From: Flavobacterium gilvum | Lineage (GTDB): Bacteria; Bacteroidota; Bacteroidia; Flavobacteriales; Flavobacteriaceae | Assembly (NCBI RefSeq): GCF_001761465.1 | Contig: NZ_CP017479.1 | Span: 1,054,001-1,118,000, forward strand | Length of the DNA: 64,000 nt | Direction of reading: 5' to 3' | Shown here: piece by piece, positions 17,960-27,040 of the stretch | Layout: every line of letters begins with the position of its first letter | Position numbering within the stretch: position 1 is the first letter of the stretch | Program-made: the position numbers and the translations under genes | The notes under the pieces: generated by a model | What the model was told of the DNA's origin: nothing | The model's database searches: none | Seen by the model: only the letters and a program-made list of their open reading frames with translations

Positions 17960-20023
17960 ATGAATAACGTATTGATCAAAAGACTTTTTTTTGTGATTCC
18001 AGCGCTGATTTGGGTGTCTGAAAGCCAGGCACAATCAGTTGCAAAAAAGATTGAACCGGGAATCAATGTCTCCTATATGGATAAAAACGCCAAACCGAAT
18101 GATAATTTTTTTCGTTTTGTGAATGGTGCATGGTTAGACAAAACTGAAATTCCGTTGGACAGAACTTCTTGGGGAAGTTTTAATGAGTTAAGAGAAAAAA
18201 CAGACAAAGATGCTTTGGCAATTTTGAAGCAAGCGTCCAAAAATCCTGCTTTCAAATCGAACACTGACGAAGGGAGAGCAATAAGTCTTTTCAAGACGAT
18301 TATGGATACCGTTGCACGCAATAAGGCAGGAATAGCTCCTTTGAAACCATATTTGGCTAAAATTGATAACGTGAAAAACATTAAGGATTTACAAAAGGTT
18401 TTGGTTGAGTTGGAACCTGTTTTTCCTGCTGGTTTTTTTGGTGTGAGAATTGCGGCTGACAAAAAGGACAGTAATAAAAACATCTTAAATGTAGCGCCGG
18501 GAAGTCTGGGATTGCCAGACAAAGATTATTATTCATCTGTGGATAAGGATTCTAAAGAGAAAAAAGAAAAATACGAACAGCATGTTGCCAGAATGCTTCA
18601 ACTTATAGGAGAAAATCAGGAGCAGGCTAAAGGTAACGCTTCCAGAATTTTGGCTTTGGAAACAGCACTATCCAGTTCTCGATTGGATAGAGTAGAACGA
18701 AGAGATGCTCGTTTGCAAAACAATCCAATGACTGTTGCCGATTTGCAAAAAATGACACCCGCAATAGAGTGGAATTCTTATTTTTTAGGTTTAGGGTTTA
18801 AAAAATTAGATACCATAAATGTTTTGCAACCCAGATACATGAAAGCGTTGCAGGCAATATTTACAGAAAACAAAGTTGCCGATTGGAAGGCATATCTGAA
18901 ATGGACTATTCTTAATGCAACCGCCAAAGAGTTATCCAATAATGTAGAAGCCGCCAATTTTGATTTTTATGGAAAAACCTTAACGGGCGCAATCAAAGAA
19001 AGACCAAGAGATGACAGAGCTTTGCAGGTTATCAACACAACGATAGGGGAAACATTGGGAAAATTATATGTTGAAAAAATGTTTCCGGCTGAAGCCAAAG
19101 AAAAAGCAAACCTAATGATCAAAAATATCGTTTTGGCTTATCAGAACCGTATTCAGAATTTGCCTTGGATGTCACCAGAAACTAAGATTAAAGCAATCCA
19201 AAAATTGAAAACGATTAATCCAAAAATTGGATATCCTGATAAATGGAAGGATTATAGTGCATTGGTGATAAAAAATCCGGCAGAAGGCGGTAGTTATTTT
19301 GAAAATATGAGGAATTGCAGCCGTTGGAATTTCAAAACCGACATGGATAAACTTTCAAAACCAGTTGATAAAACAGAATGGCACATGTCTCCGCAAACTG
19401 TAAATGCGTATTACAATCCGTCGTATAATGAAATTGTATTTCCGGCTGCTATTTTGCAACCGCCATTTTACAATTACAAAGCAGACGAGGCTGTAAACTA
19501 TGGAGGTATCGGAGCTGTAATTGGTCATGAAATATCTCATGGATTTGATGATTCCGGAGCCCGTTTCAACGCTGAAGGAAACCTTGTGAATTGGTGGACT
19601 GATGAAGATTTAAAACAATTTACTGCATTAGGAAGTTTACTCGCCAATCAATACAGTGCTTTGGAGCCACTTCCGGGAATCCATGTGGACGGGAAGTTTA
19701 CTCTTGGTGAAAACATTGGAGATTTGGGAGGTGTAAATGCCGCTTATGATGGTTTGCAGTTGTTTTTGAAACCTAATAAAAACCCAGGATTAATTGATGG
19801 ATATACACCAGAACAACGTTTCTTTATTTCTTGGGCTACAGTTTGGAGAACAAAAATGCGTGACGAAGCTATAAAAAGCCAAGTTAAAACAGATCCGCAT
19901 ACCCCAGGAATGTATCGAGCTTATGTACCAATTCAGAACGTTGATGCTTTTTATCAGGCATTCGACATAAAACAGGGTGATGGAATGTATGTTACTCCAG
20001 AGAAAAGAGTCAAGATTTGGTAA
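17960..20023 (+). CDS. M13 family zinc metallopeptidase (neprilysin/PepO type)
   Basis: Exported endopeptidase of 687 residues. A signal peptide (MNNVLIKRLFFVIPALIWVS, cleavage near SQAQ) precedes an N-terminal M13 domain (NDNFFRFVNGAWLDK), the NAYYNPSYNEIVFPAAILQPP block and the zinc site. That site is HEISH at 523-527 with the third ligand Glu584 in ENIGDLGG. The C-terminal sequence RVKIW is close to the family's conserved end. All catalytic residues are present. It probably trims peptides in the periplasm. Single gene, with a strong terminator that it shares with the converging S9 peptidase gene. Confidence 0.95.
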   Translation: MNNVLIKRLFFVIPALIWVSESQAQSVAKKIEPGINVSYMDKNAKPNDNFFRFVNGAWLDKTEIPLDRTSWGSFNELREKTDKDALAILKQASKNPAFKSNTDEGRAISLFKTIMDTVARNKAGIAPLKPYLAKIDNVKNIKDLQKVLVELEPVFPAGFFGVRIAADKKDSNKNILNVAPGSLGLPDKDYYSSVDKDSKEKKEKYEQHVARMLQLIGENQEQAKGNASRILALETALSSSRLDRVERRDARLQNNPMTVADLQKMTPAIEWNSYFLGLGFKKLDTINVLQPRYMKALQAIFTENKVADWKAYLKWTILNATAKELSNNVEAANFDFYGKTLTGAIKERPRDDRALQVINTTIGETLGKLYVEKMFPAEAKEKANLMIKNIVLAYQNRIQNLPWMSPETKIKAIQKLKTINPKIGYPDKWKDYSALVIKNPAEGGSYFENMRNCSRWNFKTDMDKLSKPVDKTEWHMSPQTVNAYYNPSYNEIVFPAAILQPPFYNYKADEAVNYGGIGAVIGHEISHGFDDSGARFNAEGNLVNWWTDEDLKQFTALGSLLANQYSALEPLPGIHVDGKFTLGENIGDLGGVNAAYDGLQLFLKPNKNPGLIDGYTPEQRFFISWATVWRTKMRDEAIKSQVKTDPHTPGMYRAYVPIQNVDAFYQAFDIKQGDGMYVTPEKRVKIW

Positions 20024-20040
20024 TAGATTTATGATTTTTA

Positions 20041-20089
20041 AAAACAAAATCCCACTTGTCGTTTTGACAAATGGGATTTTGTTTTTTTA
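20041..20089. terminator. Bidirectional terminator between two peptidase genes
   Basis: Long stem AAAACAAAATCCCA / TGGGATTTTGTTTT with inner TTGTC / GACAA, flanked by A and T runs. It serves converging genes. Confidence 0.85.
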
Positions 20090-20128
20090 GGTTTGAACGT
20101 GTTTATTACTTAACCACTAGAACTAGAA

Positions 20129-22075
20129 TTATTTCAATAAATACTCCTGCATAAATCGTATCGTAGCAAGGCGTTGATAATCGATATTTGCTTTCTTTTT
20201 AAAGCCGTGACCTTCGTCTTTGGCTTCAAGATACCAAACGGTGTTGCCTTGCGCTTTTAGTTTGTCTCTCATTTGAATAGCTTCTGTTACAGGAACTCTA
20301 GGGTCATTTTTCCCTTGAATGATAAACATTGGCTTTTTGATTTTGTCGGTATTGTTCAAAGGAGCCATTTTATCGAAAAATGCTGCCATTTTTTCGTCTC
20401 TTTCATCGCCATATTCGACTCTTCTTAAATCCCTACGATATTCCTCGGTATTTTTTAGAAAAGTATTGAAATTGGAGATTCCAACAATATCAACAGAACA
20501 TTTTAATTTGTCGGCAAAATGATAGGCCGTTGCGAGAGTCATGTAACCACCATAGCTTCCGCCCATAATCATTATTCTGTCTTTGTCTAATTCGGGTTGG
20601 AGTGCAATCCAGTCCAGTAACGCTCCAATATCTTTTACAGAATCCTCTCTGAGAAATCCATTGTCTTTTGCCAAAAATGTTTTTCCAAAACCAGCGGAAC
20701 CTCGAACATTTGGAAAAATTATGGAAATTCCCATTTCATTTGTGTAATAATTACTGGCACCCAAAAACGAAGCTTGTGACTGTGCTTCGGGACCGCCATG
20801 GATATTGATAAGAACGGGTCTTTTTCCTGTGAATTTTGGTGAGGCAGGATAATAAAAACCTGAAATCGTTAAATTATCAAAGCTTTTCCATTCTATGAAT
20901 TTGGGAGTAGCCATATCAGATTGTTGCATTTCGCCAAGTTCACTTTCAGTCCACTGTTCAATTTTACCGCTTTTTAAGTTTAATTTAAAGACATCTGAGG
21001 AAGTTTGGGCTGTCGATTCAGAAAAGAAAATGTTCTCATTGTTTTTGGTAAAATCAACATTTCCAATTAGTCCTATCGGAATATTTTTAATTTCCTGATA
21101 AGATTTGTCAGCAGTATTCATAAGATACATTTTGTTTCTGCCTGCTTCATTGGTTACAAACACGATCTTTTTTTTGTCTTCAGAAATAGAATATTGTTCT
21201 ACGTTCCAAGGAATTTTGGAAGTATAATACGTTATTTTTTTTGTTGATAAATTTAGCGTAGCCAATCGTGCAAATTCATTGTCGCGGTCGGTTACAAACC
21301 AAATTTCGTCTTGTTTATCGCTATATTTTGCATTGGTTTGAACAATGTTTTTTGATTTTCGGTCTGTAATTTCTGTTAGTTTGCCAGTTTCGGTGTCCAA
21401 AGCCCATAAATGGGATTCGTTTGCCGAAATATATTCGCTAACCAATAACTGTTTATTGTCTTTTGAAATATCCTCAATTCCCCAGCCACCACCTTTTACC
21501 TCAAGAATAAGCTTGTTTGAGGCTGGATTGTTTGGATCCATGTAATAAATATCCCTGTCTCCACCGTTTCTTTTGGTAGAGGAATAATAAAATCCTTTTC
21601 CGTCTTTGCGCCAAGTCACACCTCCGTTTTGCGATTTTCCTCCATCGGTTAGTAAGGTTGACTGCAGTGTTTTTAAATCCAATTTGAATAATTGTCCAAA
21701 TTCATTACCGCCAATATCTTTGGAATAAATAAGATATTCCCCTTTGATAGGTTCATACGAAGCACCACTTACAGGCTCGTCAAAAAATGTAATTTGTTTT
21801 CTTGCACCCATCGGCATTGACACAAGATGCAATTGTGAAGTAGAACCAAATCGGGTGTTGATTATGATTTCGTTTTTTAAAGGATGAATTTCGGCTAAAC
21901 TGGCGCCTCTTGCCTCCGAATATTTTTTAACCTGTCCAGCCAACTCACTCGGAATTGAGGCTATGTTTTCGGTTATTAAATTTTCATTTGGCGAGACATA
22001 ATTTTGTTTTTGCTGCGCAGAGACAAATGATAATCCAATGAAAGTGGGGACTAATACGAAAAATTTGATTTTCAT
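20129..22075 (-). CDS. S9 family peptidase (prolyl oligopeptidase / acylaminoacyl peptidase type)
   Basis: Exported serine peptidase of 648 residues. A signal peptide ends at FVSAQQ. A WD/beta-propeller region (about 40-390, with blades such as GEYLIYSKDIGGNEFGQLF) caps a C-terminal alpha/beta hydrolase. The catalytic triad is complete: Ser507 in GGSYGGYM, Asp591 in KNDPRVP, His623 in DEGHGF. It likely cleaves short peptides after proline or acylated residues in the periplasm. The EamA exporter gene lies three bases upstream, so the two may be co-transcribed. No ATG other than 22075 is needed. Confidence 0.94.
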   Translation of the reverse strand: MKIKFFVLVPTFIGLSFVSAQQKQNYVSPNENLITENIASIPSELAGQVKKYSEARGASLAEIHPLKNEIIINTRFGSTSQLHLVSMPMGARKQITFFDEPVSGASYEPIKGEYLIYSKDIGGNEFGQLFKLDLKTLQSTLLTDGGKSQNGGVTWRKDGKGFYYSSTKRNGGDRDIYYMDPNNPASNKLILEVKGGGWGIEDISKDNKQLLVSEYISANESHLWALDTETGKLTEITDRKSKNIVQTNAKYSDKQDEIWFVTDRDNEFARLATLNLSTKKITYYTSKIPWNVEQYSISEDKKKIVFVTNEAGRNKMYLMNTADKSYQEIKNIPIGLIGNVDFTKNNENIFFSESTAQTSSDVFKLNLKSGKIEQWTESELGEMQQSDMATPKFIEWKSFDNLTISGFYYPASPKFTGKRPVLINIHGGPEAQSQASFLGASNYYTNEMGISIIFPNVRGSAGFGKTFLAKDNGFLREDSVKDIGALLDWIALQPELDKDRIMIMGGSYGGYMTLATAYHFADKLKCSVDIVGISNFNTFLKNTEEYRRDLRRVEYGDERDEKMAAFFDKMAPLNNTDKIKKPMFIIQGKNDPRVPVTEAIQMRDKLKAQGNTVWYLEAKDEGHGFKKKANIDYQRLATIRFMQEYLLK

Positions 22076-22078
22076 AAA

Positions 22079-23026
22079 TTACTTTAGATTAAGGTTAGTA
22101 TTATAATTTTTCTTTTTATACATCGCATAATTAATGAGATACAGGCCAATTAAGGTTATGCTTCCGCCAAAGACAATTGCCATCGTTAATGGCTCATCAA
22201 AAATGAGAGCTCCCAAAATAACTGCGACTATCGGGTTCATATAAGCATAAAGACTGCTCAATTCTGTTGGGAGTTTTTGCAGTGCATAAATAAAAGCAAT
22301 AAAAGTCAATATTGAACCAAAGATAACCAAATAAGCAATTGACCACCAGGAATTTGCAGGAATTTCTGAAATTCTGATTCCTGTTCCTGTAGCACCAATC
22401 ATCGCATAGAGAAGAATACTGGAAATAAACATTTGTAATCCCAAGCTAAAATACGGATTAAAACTCGCGGCTTTTTTCTTGGTATATAAAGTGCCAAAAG
22501 CCCAAGTAATTGTTGCTGCTATCGATAGAACTATTCCAAATCGAAAATTGGGTTGCAAAAAATCAAGAAGATGCTCATAAAAAACGACACAAACGCCACC
22601 AAAACAAACCAAGATTCCAAAAACGGCCAATCTGGTAATTCTTTCGCCTTTAAAAATGCTAATAAATACAATCCACACAGGGACCATCGCCCCAATGATA
22701 GCTCCCAATCCACTGCTAATGAATTTAACACCCCAAGTACTGAGGCCATTACTTAAAACAAAATTGAGCAAACTTAGAATGATGATGCTTTTCCATTGTT
22801 TTCCTTTGGGCCAAGGCGTTTTTTTTAAGATAAAGAAACACAAATAAAGAATTCCTGCAATAAATTGTCTCGTGGCGGCGACCTGCAGACCCGGCATGTG
22901 TGATACCGCTTCTTTGGAAGCCAACCAAGTAGTTCCCCAAAAAAAGCTCACCCAGCATAAGGCCAAAATAGGCAGTCCAATGGATTGTATTTTTGATTTA
23001 AAGGCAGTCTTAATTTTTGTTCTCAA
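22079..23026 (-). CDS. EamA/DMT family exporter
   Basis: Inner-membrane protein of 315 residues with ten predicted TM helices in two EamA halves (about 16-150 and 165-300; motifs FFWGTTWLASKEAV and YAYMNPIVAVILGALIFDEPL). Members export amino acids or metabolites; the substrate is unknown here. The start is a TTG at 23026, five bases after the stop of the upstream dehydrogenase gene. The same frame is closed by a TAA 15 bases before it, so no ATG exists before residue 44. Probable operon: dehydrogenase, exporter, S9 peptidase. Confidence 0.88.
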   Translation of the reverse strand: MRTKIKTAFKSKIQSIGLPILALCWVSFFWGTTWLASKEAVSHMPGLQVAATRQFIAGILYLCFFILKKTPWPKGKQWKSIIILSLLNFVLSNGLSTWGVKFISSGLGAIIGAMVPVWIVFISIFKGERITRLAVFGILVCFGGVCVVFYEHLLDFLQPNFRFGIVLSIAATITWAFGTLYTKKKAASFNPYFSLGLQMFISSILLYAMIGATGTGIRISEIPANSWWSIAYLVIFGSILTFIAFIYALQKLPTELSSLYAYMNPIVAVILGALIFDEPLTMAIVFGGSITLIGLYLINYAMYKKKNYNTNLNLK

Positions 23027-23031
23027 TTTAT

Positions 23032-23874
23032 TTAAAGATAGTTTTTAATAAAACCATAGTTCAAAACCTTTTCGATATTGTGACTTAAAATCAACTTTTT
23101 AACAGAAGGTTCAGAATGGATAAACTGAGGTAAAGATAAGGCTAATTCAGTTGCTTTTTGTGTATAATATGCTTCTCTTGTTGGATGAAATGGGCATACG
23201 CCGTTGTAAATTTCGTTCCAGGAATTTAATGCGATGATTTTAAGGATAATACCAATGCAATCTTCCTGATGAATAAAATTGATGGGCGATTTCGGGTTTT
23301 CCAGATTTTGTTTTCCTGCTAAAAAATGAATTGGATTTCGGTCTTCGCCAATGAGTCCGCCAAAACGGAGAACCGTTGTTTTGAAATTGGAGTTCATTTG
23401 CAAAAGCATTTCGGCTTCCAATAATTGTTTACCGCTTTCGGTATCGGGTTTTGGAGGGGTTTCTTCGGTGATTGTTCCAGTGATTTCTCCATAAACCGAT
23501 GTTGAACTCACAAAGAGCACATTCTCGACAGTTGATTTCTGGATATAAGGAATAAGTGTTTTTATTTTTTCGACAAAAATCTTTTCATTCGCAGTTGAAG
23601 CATCGTTGTTTTTTCCTCTTAATTGAGGCGGAATGTCGATAATTAAAGTTTCACTTCCATCGAGAAAGTCTGCAATAGTATTTCCATATTCGACTCCTCC
23701 ATTGGAGAGGGTTGGGGTGAGGTTTATCAAAAATGGGGCGATGCCTGCCGACTTTAATGCCTGAAGTTTGCTTTCAGATGTAGTAGAACCTTTTACCGAA
23801 AAACCATTTGTTAGTAAGGCTTTCGCCAAAGGAAAACCCAGCCAACCGCAACCCAATATGCTAATTTGTGCCAT
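23032..23874 (-). CDS. YeeZ-like NAD(P)-binding epimerase/dehydrogenase family protein
   Basis: Cytosolic Rossmann-fold protein of 280 residues. It starts with the nucleotide loop ISILGCGWLGFPLA, which replaces the usual GxxGxxG, and has the SDR-type VSSTSVYG motif and an active-site-like region up to FHPTREAYY. This is the YeeZ/atypical SDR group, whose reaction is not established. Codons for NLTPTLSNGGV (near residues 50-61) are made from a palindromic repeat element that is read in frame. It heads the operon with the exporter gene. Confidence 0.82.
   Translation of the reverse strand: MAQISILGCGWLGFPLAKALLTNGFSVKGSTTSESKLQALKSAGIAPFLINLTPTLSNGGVEYGNTIADFLDGSETLIIDIPPQLRGKNNDASTANEKIFVEKIKTLIPYIQKSTVENVLFVSSTSVYGEITGTITEETPPKPDTESGKQLLEAEMLLQMNSNFKTTVLRFGGLIGEDRNPIHFLAGKQNLENPKSPINFIHQEDCIGIILKIIALNSWNEIYNGVCPFHPTREAYYTQKATELALSLPQFIHSEPSVKKLILSHNIEKVLNYGFIKNYL
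23692..23724. repeat. Palindromic repeat read in frame inside a coding region
   Basis: On the minus strand it reads AACCTCACCCCAACCCTC then TCCAATGGAGGAG. This has the look of the small palindromic elements (CCTCACCCCAACCCC / CTCTCC...GGAGAG) that normally lie between genes in Flavobacterium. Here it adds about 11 codons to the YeeZ-like protein without breaking the frame. Confidence 0.6.
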
Positions 23875-23943
23875 TTGTACTTTGTAAATAGTTCTGCTGT
23901 TGGCAAAAGAACAAAATTTTTCTCAAGGTTTTTCCAATTGAAT

Positions 23944-24010
23944 TCTCGCAAAGACGCAGAGGCGCAAAGTTTTGAGTCATTTTCTTTGCGCCTTCGCGTC
24001 TTTGCGAGAA
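23944..24010. repeat. Snap-back repeat with CGCAAAGACGC arms
   Basis: Left arm TTCTCGCAAAGACGCAGAGG and further CGCAAAG; right arm CTTTGCGCC, then CGCGTCTTTGCGAGAA. The arms of about 27 bases pair almost perfectly. It sits between the M28 peptidase and the YeeZ-like gene and can act as a terminator-like hairpin. A right-arm fragment occurs again at 35523-35545. Confidence 0.75.
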
Positions 24011-24020
24011 AAAACAGCTA

Positions 24021-26414
24021 TTAATTCACTTTCAATGTGTCTTTTGCTGCCTTTGGATTTTCGTTTATTATTGGTTTTAATACCGCAGGATTTACTACCG
24101 GAGCAATCACTTTCGGGGTTTTTCTTATTTTTTGAGAAATGATAACTGCATCGTTTAGGATAAAAGGAGTAGGCATCATCCAAGTTTCCCTTGGAGTCAT
24201 CGAAAACAGCGGATTAGTCATTAAATCAAATGAACTCTCCATTACATCCATATCGAGAACTGTTGCTTTGTTTATAATGAATTGCAATACCAAAGGCTCA
24301 TTGTTGACCACATAATAGCTCAACAGTTTTTGACCGTTTCGATCCAATTCTGTTCCTTCTTGTCCCAAAGTAGTTGCTCCATTTGCCTTGAAATTGTAAA
24401 AACGCATAATTTCATTAGCAAAAATGTCATAGCGGTTTACTTTTCGGTTTGGCGTGATTTGTATTTTCAAATATCTTTTGGAATCCACCACGCTGTCTCG
24501 TAGAAAAGTAATGCTTGGTCCGGCAATGACTTTCTGCGGCGCTTCTGCACAATAAGTAAATTCTGAATTGTATTTACTGAACAGCTTCAACTTATTGAAA
24601 ATTTTTGCTCCTTTCGGGTTTTCGCCCAAATACCCTTTTGTCCAAGAATCGAGATTGGTATCATAGGTTAGCCAATATGATTTGTTGGTATTTGCATTAT
24701 GGAGATAAACCAAACTGTTGGATTTGGCTTGACCCGATTCATAACCTGAATGGTATTGTGCTTTCGCAAAAAAGAGGACAGCCGCTAATAAGAACAATAA
24801 TGACCAACTTCCTTTTTTGACATAATCTCCAAAAAGAGGCAAAAGCAATCCAAATAGCAAAACGGTCAAAATCGCGCTTCCAAACAACACTTTCAGTCCC
24901 AAACCAACCGGAAACATTACGATAAACGGAGCAACAATCAGCAAGGCAGGAATACCCAAAATGAGGTTTACAATCCAATTTGATTTTTGGGTGAAAACAA
25001 AAATGGCAAAGGCAACCAGTCCAAAATATACTGGAATAATAAGGAATCCTGCACCACGTAAACTATCGGCAAGGAATGCATTTAAAACAATCCAAAACAA
25101 TAAGGGAGCCACATAATGTATCATTGTGACTTTTGGTTTGGAAGCAACTTTATAAAAGAAAAAACAAATCGAAATACTCAACAATACAAAAGAGGCAATG
25201 TAATCGTGTCCGTTGTAAGTGAATCCGTTGAGAAGGTCATTGTATTGCGAATTCAATATCAACAATCCCTGCCAACCATAATAAGTGATTAAACTACTTA
25301 CAATCAAAGCACCCAAGAGCGGAAAAAATCCTTTCATAATTTCTCTTATCTTCAGCATTCTTTTGGCTTTCGCCAAAAATATCAAAACAAGTAGCAAACC
25401 GGCGGCGATCAATGTCATTGGCATTACCCAGGAAAATGGATAACTGATAAACGTAAACGGAATCGTAAAATAAACATCATCGGTTGTCGAAGCCGTGGCG
25501 TTCAAATCAGCATTAGAGAAATAATTTAGCAATGGCATCAAATACGAACCTTGATGTTTCAAGCTGTTTTTGTCCAAATGCGCTGCATCGTCCTGTTGCG
25601 TATGGTAATTAAAATGTCCGTCGATAAAAGCAAAATTAAATCCCTGAATATCGCCTTGTTCTCTAAAAACGGTTAAATCGGTATCATTCGGCAACATTTT
25701 ATAAATGCTGTACATCAACGAATTTGAAACCGGATACGATACACCGGCTTTTGAAAATGCAGCAACCAAACCTGCATTTCCTTTGTTGGTTTCCATCAGC
25801 ATATAACTCGGCCCCGATGAACCGCGGGCTTCAAAATTCAATACCAATCCTATTTCTTTGGCCCATTGGTGTTCAGTAACAAAAAGAGCGGCACCATTCA
25901 AGCCCAATTCTTCGGCATCGGTAAACAAAATAATGATATCGTTTTGATGTTTGGTTTTTGCATTCAAAAAGGCACGTACGCCTTCCAAAATTGTCGCCAC
26001 GCCCGAGGCATCATCACTTGCTCCGTGCGAAAAAGAATGTGGTGCGCTGTCATAATGCGAGAGTAACAGCAATGCTTTACCATCTTTGGAACCCTTAATG
26101 CGACACATAATGTTTTTGGATTTCACCAAATTTCCCCAATCAGTCAGTGTGTAACCTTCCTGAACAGTTGCCTGTAAACCCAGTTTTTTGAGTTCGCGGA
26201 TAATGTAACCGCCCACAACTTCGTGGTTTTGAGTTCCTACATAATGGGGTTGTTTGGCAATCGAATTAACGTGTTCCAAAGCCCTGCTGGTTGAAAATTC
26301 CGTTATTTTATTTTCCTCGCCAGCTGACCACGATGGCATCAGGGTAGCAAATAATAGTCCCAAAATCCCAAGGATGATGACAACGCTTATAATGGAGGAA
26401 TAATTCTTTTTCAT
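24021..26414 (-). CDS. M28 family zinc peptidase with membrane-spanning C-terminal half
   Basis: Protein of 797 residues. A TM anchor (about 8-27) is followed by an M28 peptidase domain (about 40-310) with the ligands His120 (LLSHYDSAPH), GASDDASG, DAEELG, EARG and DGHFNYHTQQDD. About nine TM helices lie at 330-590, and a soluble C-terminal domain at about 600-797. The arrangement is that of the ER peptidase Fxna/ERMP1 group: an aminopeptidase domain outside the membrane with a multi-helix tail. The metal site looks complete. A zinc-ribbon protein gene lies 11 bases upstream in the same direction. Confidence 0.92.
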   Translation of the reverse strand: MKKNYSSIISVVIILGILGLLFATLMPSWSAGEENKITEFSTSRALEHVNSIAKQPHYVGTQNHEVVGGYIIRELKKLGLQATVQEGYTLTDWGNLVKSKNIMCRIKGSKDGKALLLLSHYDSAPHSFSHGASDDASGVATILEGVRAFLNAKTKHQNDIIILFTDAEELGLNGAALFVTEHQWAKEIGLVLNFEARGSSGPSYMLMETNKGNAGLVAAFSKAGVSYPVSNSLMYSIYKMLPNDTDLTVFREQGDIQGFNFAFIDGHFNYHTQQDDAAHLDKNSLKHQGSYLMPLLNYFSNADLNATASTTDDVYFTIPFTFISYPFSWVMPMTLIAAGLLLVLIFLAKAKRMLKIREIMKGFFPLLGALIVSSLITYYGWQGLLILNSQYNDLLNGFTYNGHDYIASFVLLSISICFFFYKVASKPKVTMIHYVAPLLFWIVLNAFLADSLRGAGFLIIPVYFGLVAFAIFVFTQKSNWIVNLILGIPALLIVAPFIVMFPVGLGLKVLFGSAILTVLLFGLLLPLFGDYVKKGSWSLLFLLAAVLFFAKAQYHSGYESGQAKSNSLVYLHNANTNKSYWLTYDTNLDSWTKGYLGENPKGAKIFNKLKLFSKYNSEFTYCAEAPQKVIAGPSITFLRDSVVDSKRYLKIQITPNRKVNRYDIFANEIMRFYNFKANGATTLGQEGTELDRNGQKLLSYYVVNNEPLVLQFIINKATVLDMDVMESSFDLMTNPLFSMTPRETWMMPTPFILNDAVIISQKIRKTPKVIAPVVNPAVLKPIINENPKAAKDTLKVN

Positions 26415-26425
26415 ATTGTGGGGTT

Positions 26426-26773
26426 TTAAATGTCTTTTTTAACTAGCACATAATAATCATTTTCCAAAGCCATATAACCTTGGTTGTACAGGAAATAGTA
26501 GGTATTCCCAGACTTGGTATTCAATATGTTGGTGAAAAATTCAAAATCAAAACCCCTGCTCATCAGCTTGGTTTTGGTTGTTGTAGTTTTTCCGTCAGAA
26601 TTTAATTCCGACAAAATTCGGTAATTTTTGCGCAATTTGTTATTGATATTGCGCATATAATTCGTACTGTCTTTATTTATTTTATTGTTGTAAGCATTTC
26701 GGCAGCCATCGCTACAGAACTTTTTGTCCTCGCGACCCACGAAAGGTTCTCCACATTCAAGACAAGTTTTCAT
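26426..26773 (-). CDS. Small zinc-ribbon protein (DUF2116-like)
   Basis: Protein of 115 residues. The N-terminal module KTCLECGEPF (CxxC) and KKFCSDGCRNAYNN (CxxxC) is a zinc ribbon of the kind seen in DUF2116 or MYM-type fingers. The rest (about 40-115) is a helical part and a short alpha/beta part, with no domain I can name. It is close to the M28 gene (11 bases), so co-transcription is likely. A function in nucleic-acid or protein binding is only a guess. Confidence 0.8.
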   Translation of the reverse strand: MKTCLECGEPFVGREDKKFCSDGCRNAYNNKINKDSTNYMRNINNKLRKNYRILSELNSDGKTTTTKTKLMSRGFDFEFFTNILNTKSGNTYYFLYNQGYMALENDYYVLVKKDI

Positions 26774-26815
26774 AGTACTTTCTTTTTATAACAATTAATA
26801 ATCAAAATTATTTCA

Positions 26816-27040
26816 TTTTTTTGGAGCGAATGATAAGGCATTATTTGTAATCATGGGTTCCTGCTGTTGCCTTTATCTCTCCACTCCGTTACGAGGATAT
26901 CGGCGCCATCGTTTCTGGTACTACAGCGGGTTTGGGATTAAATTAAGCCCATTCTTCGGATTGGCAAAATCATTCCAAATACAAAACCATCTTTCTATTA
27001 AACCTATTGCCCAAATCCGTTGTAGCTGTTACCTGAAGTT
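26816..27040. repeat. Gene-free block, probably a degraded repeat or insertion, with one arm of an inverted repeat
   Basis: No believable coding frame. The sequence is more mixed in base composition than the surrounding gaps (for example GATATCGGCGCCATCG). Its right end, CTGTTACCTGAAGTTAT (27027-27043), is the inverse of ATAATTTCAGGTAACAG (27953-27969) on the other side of the methyltransferase gene. Confidence 0.5.
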
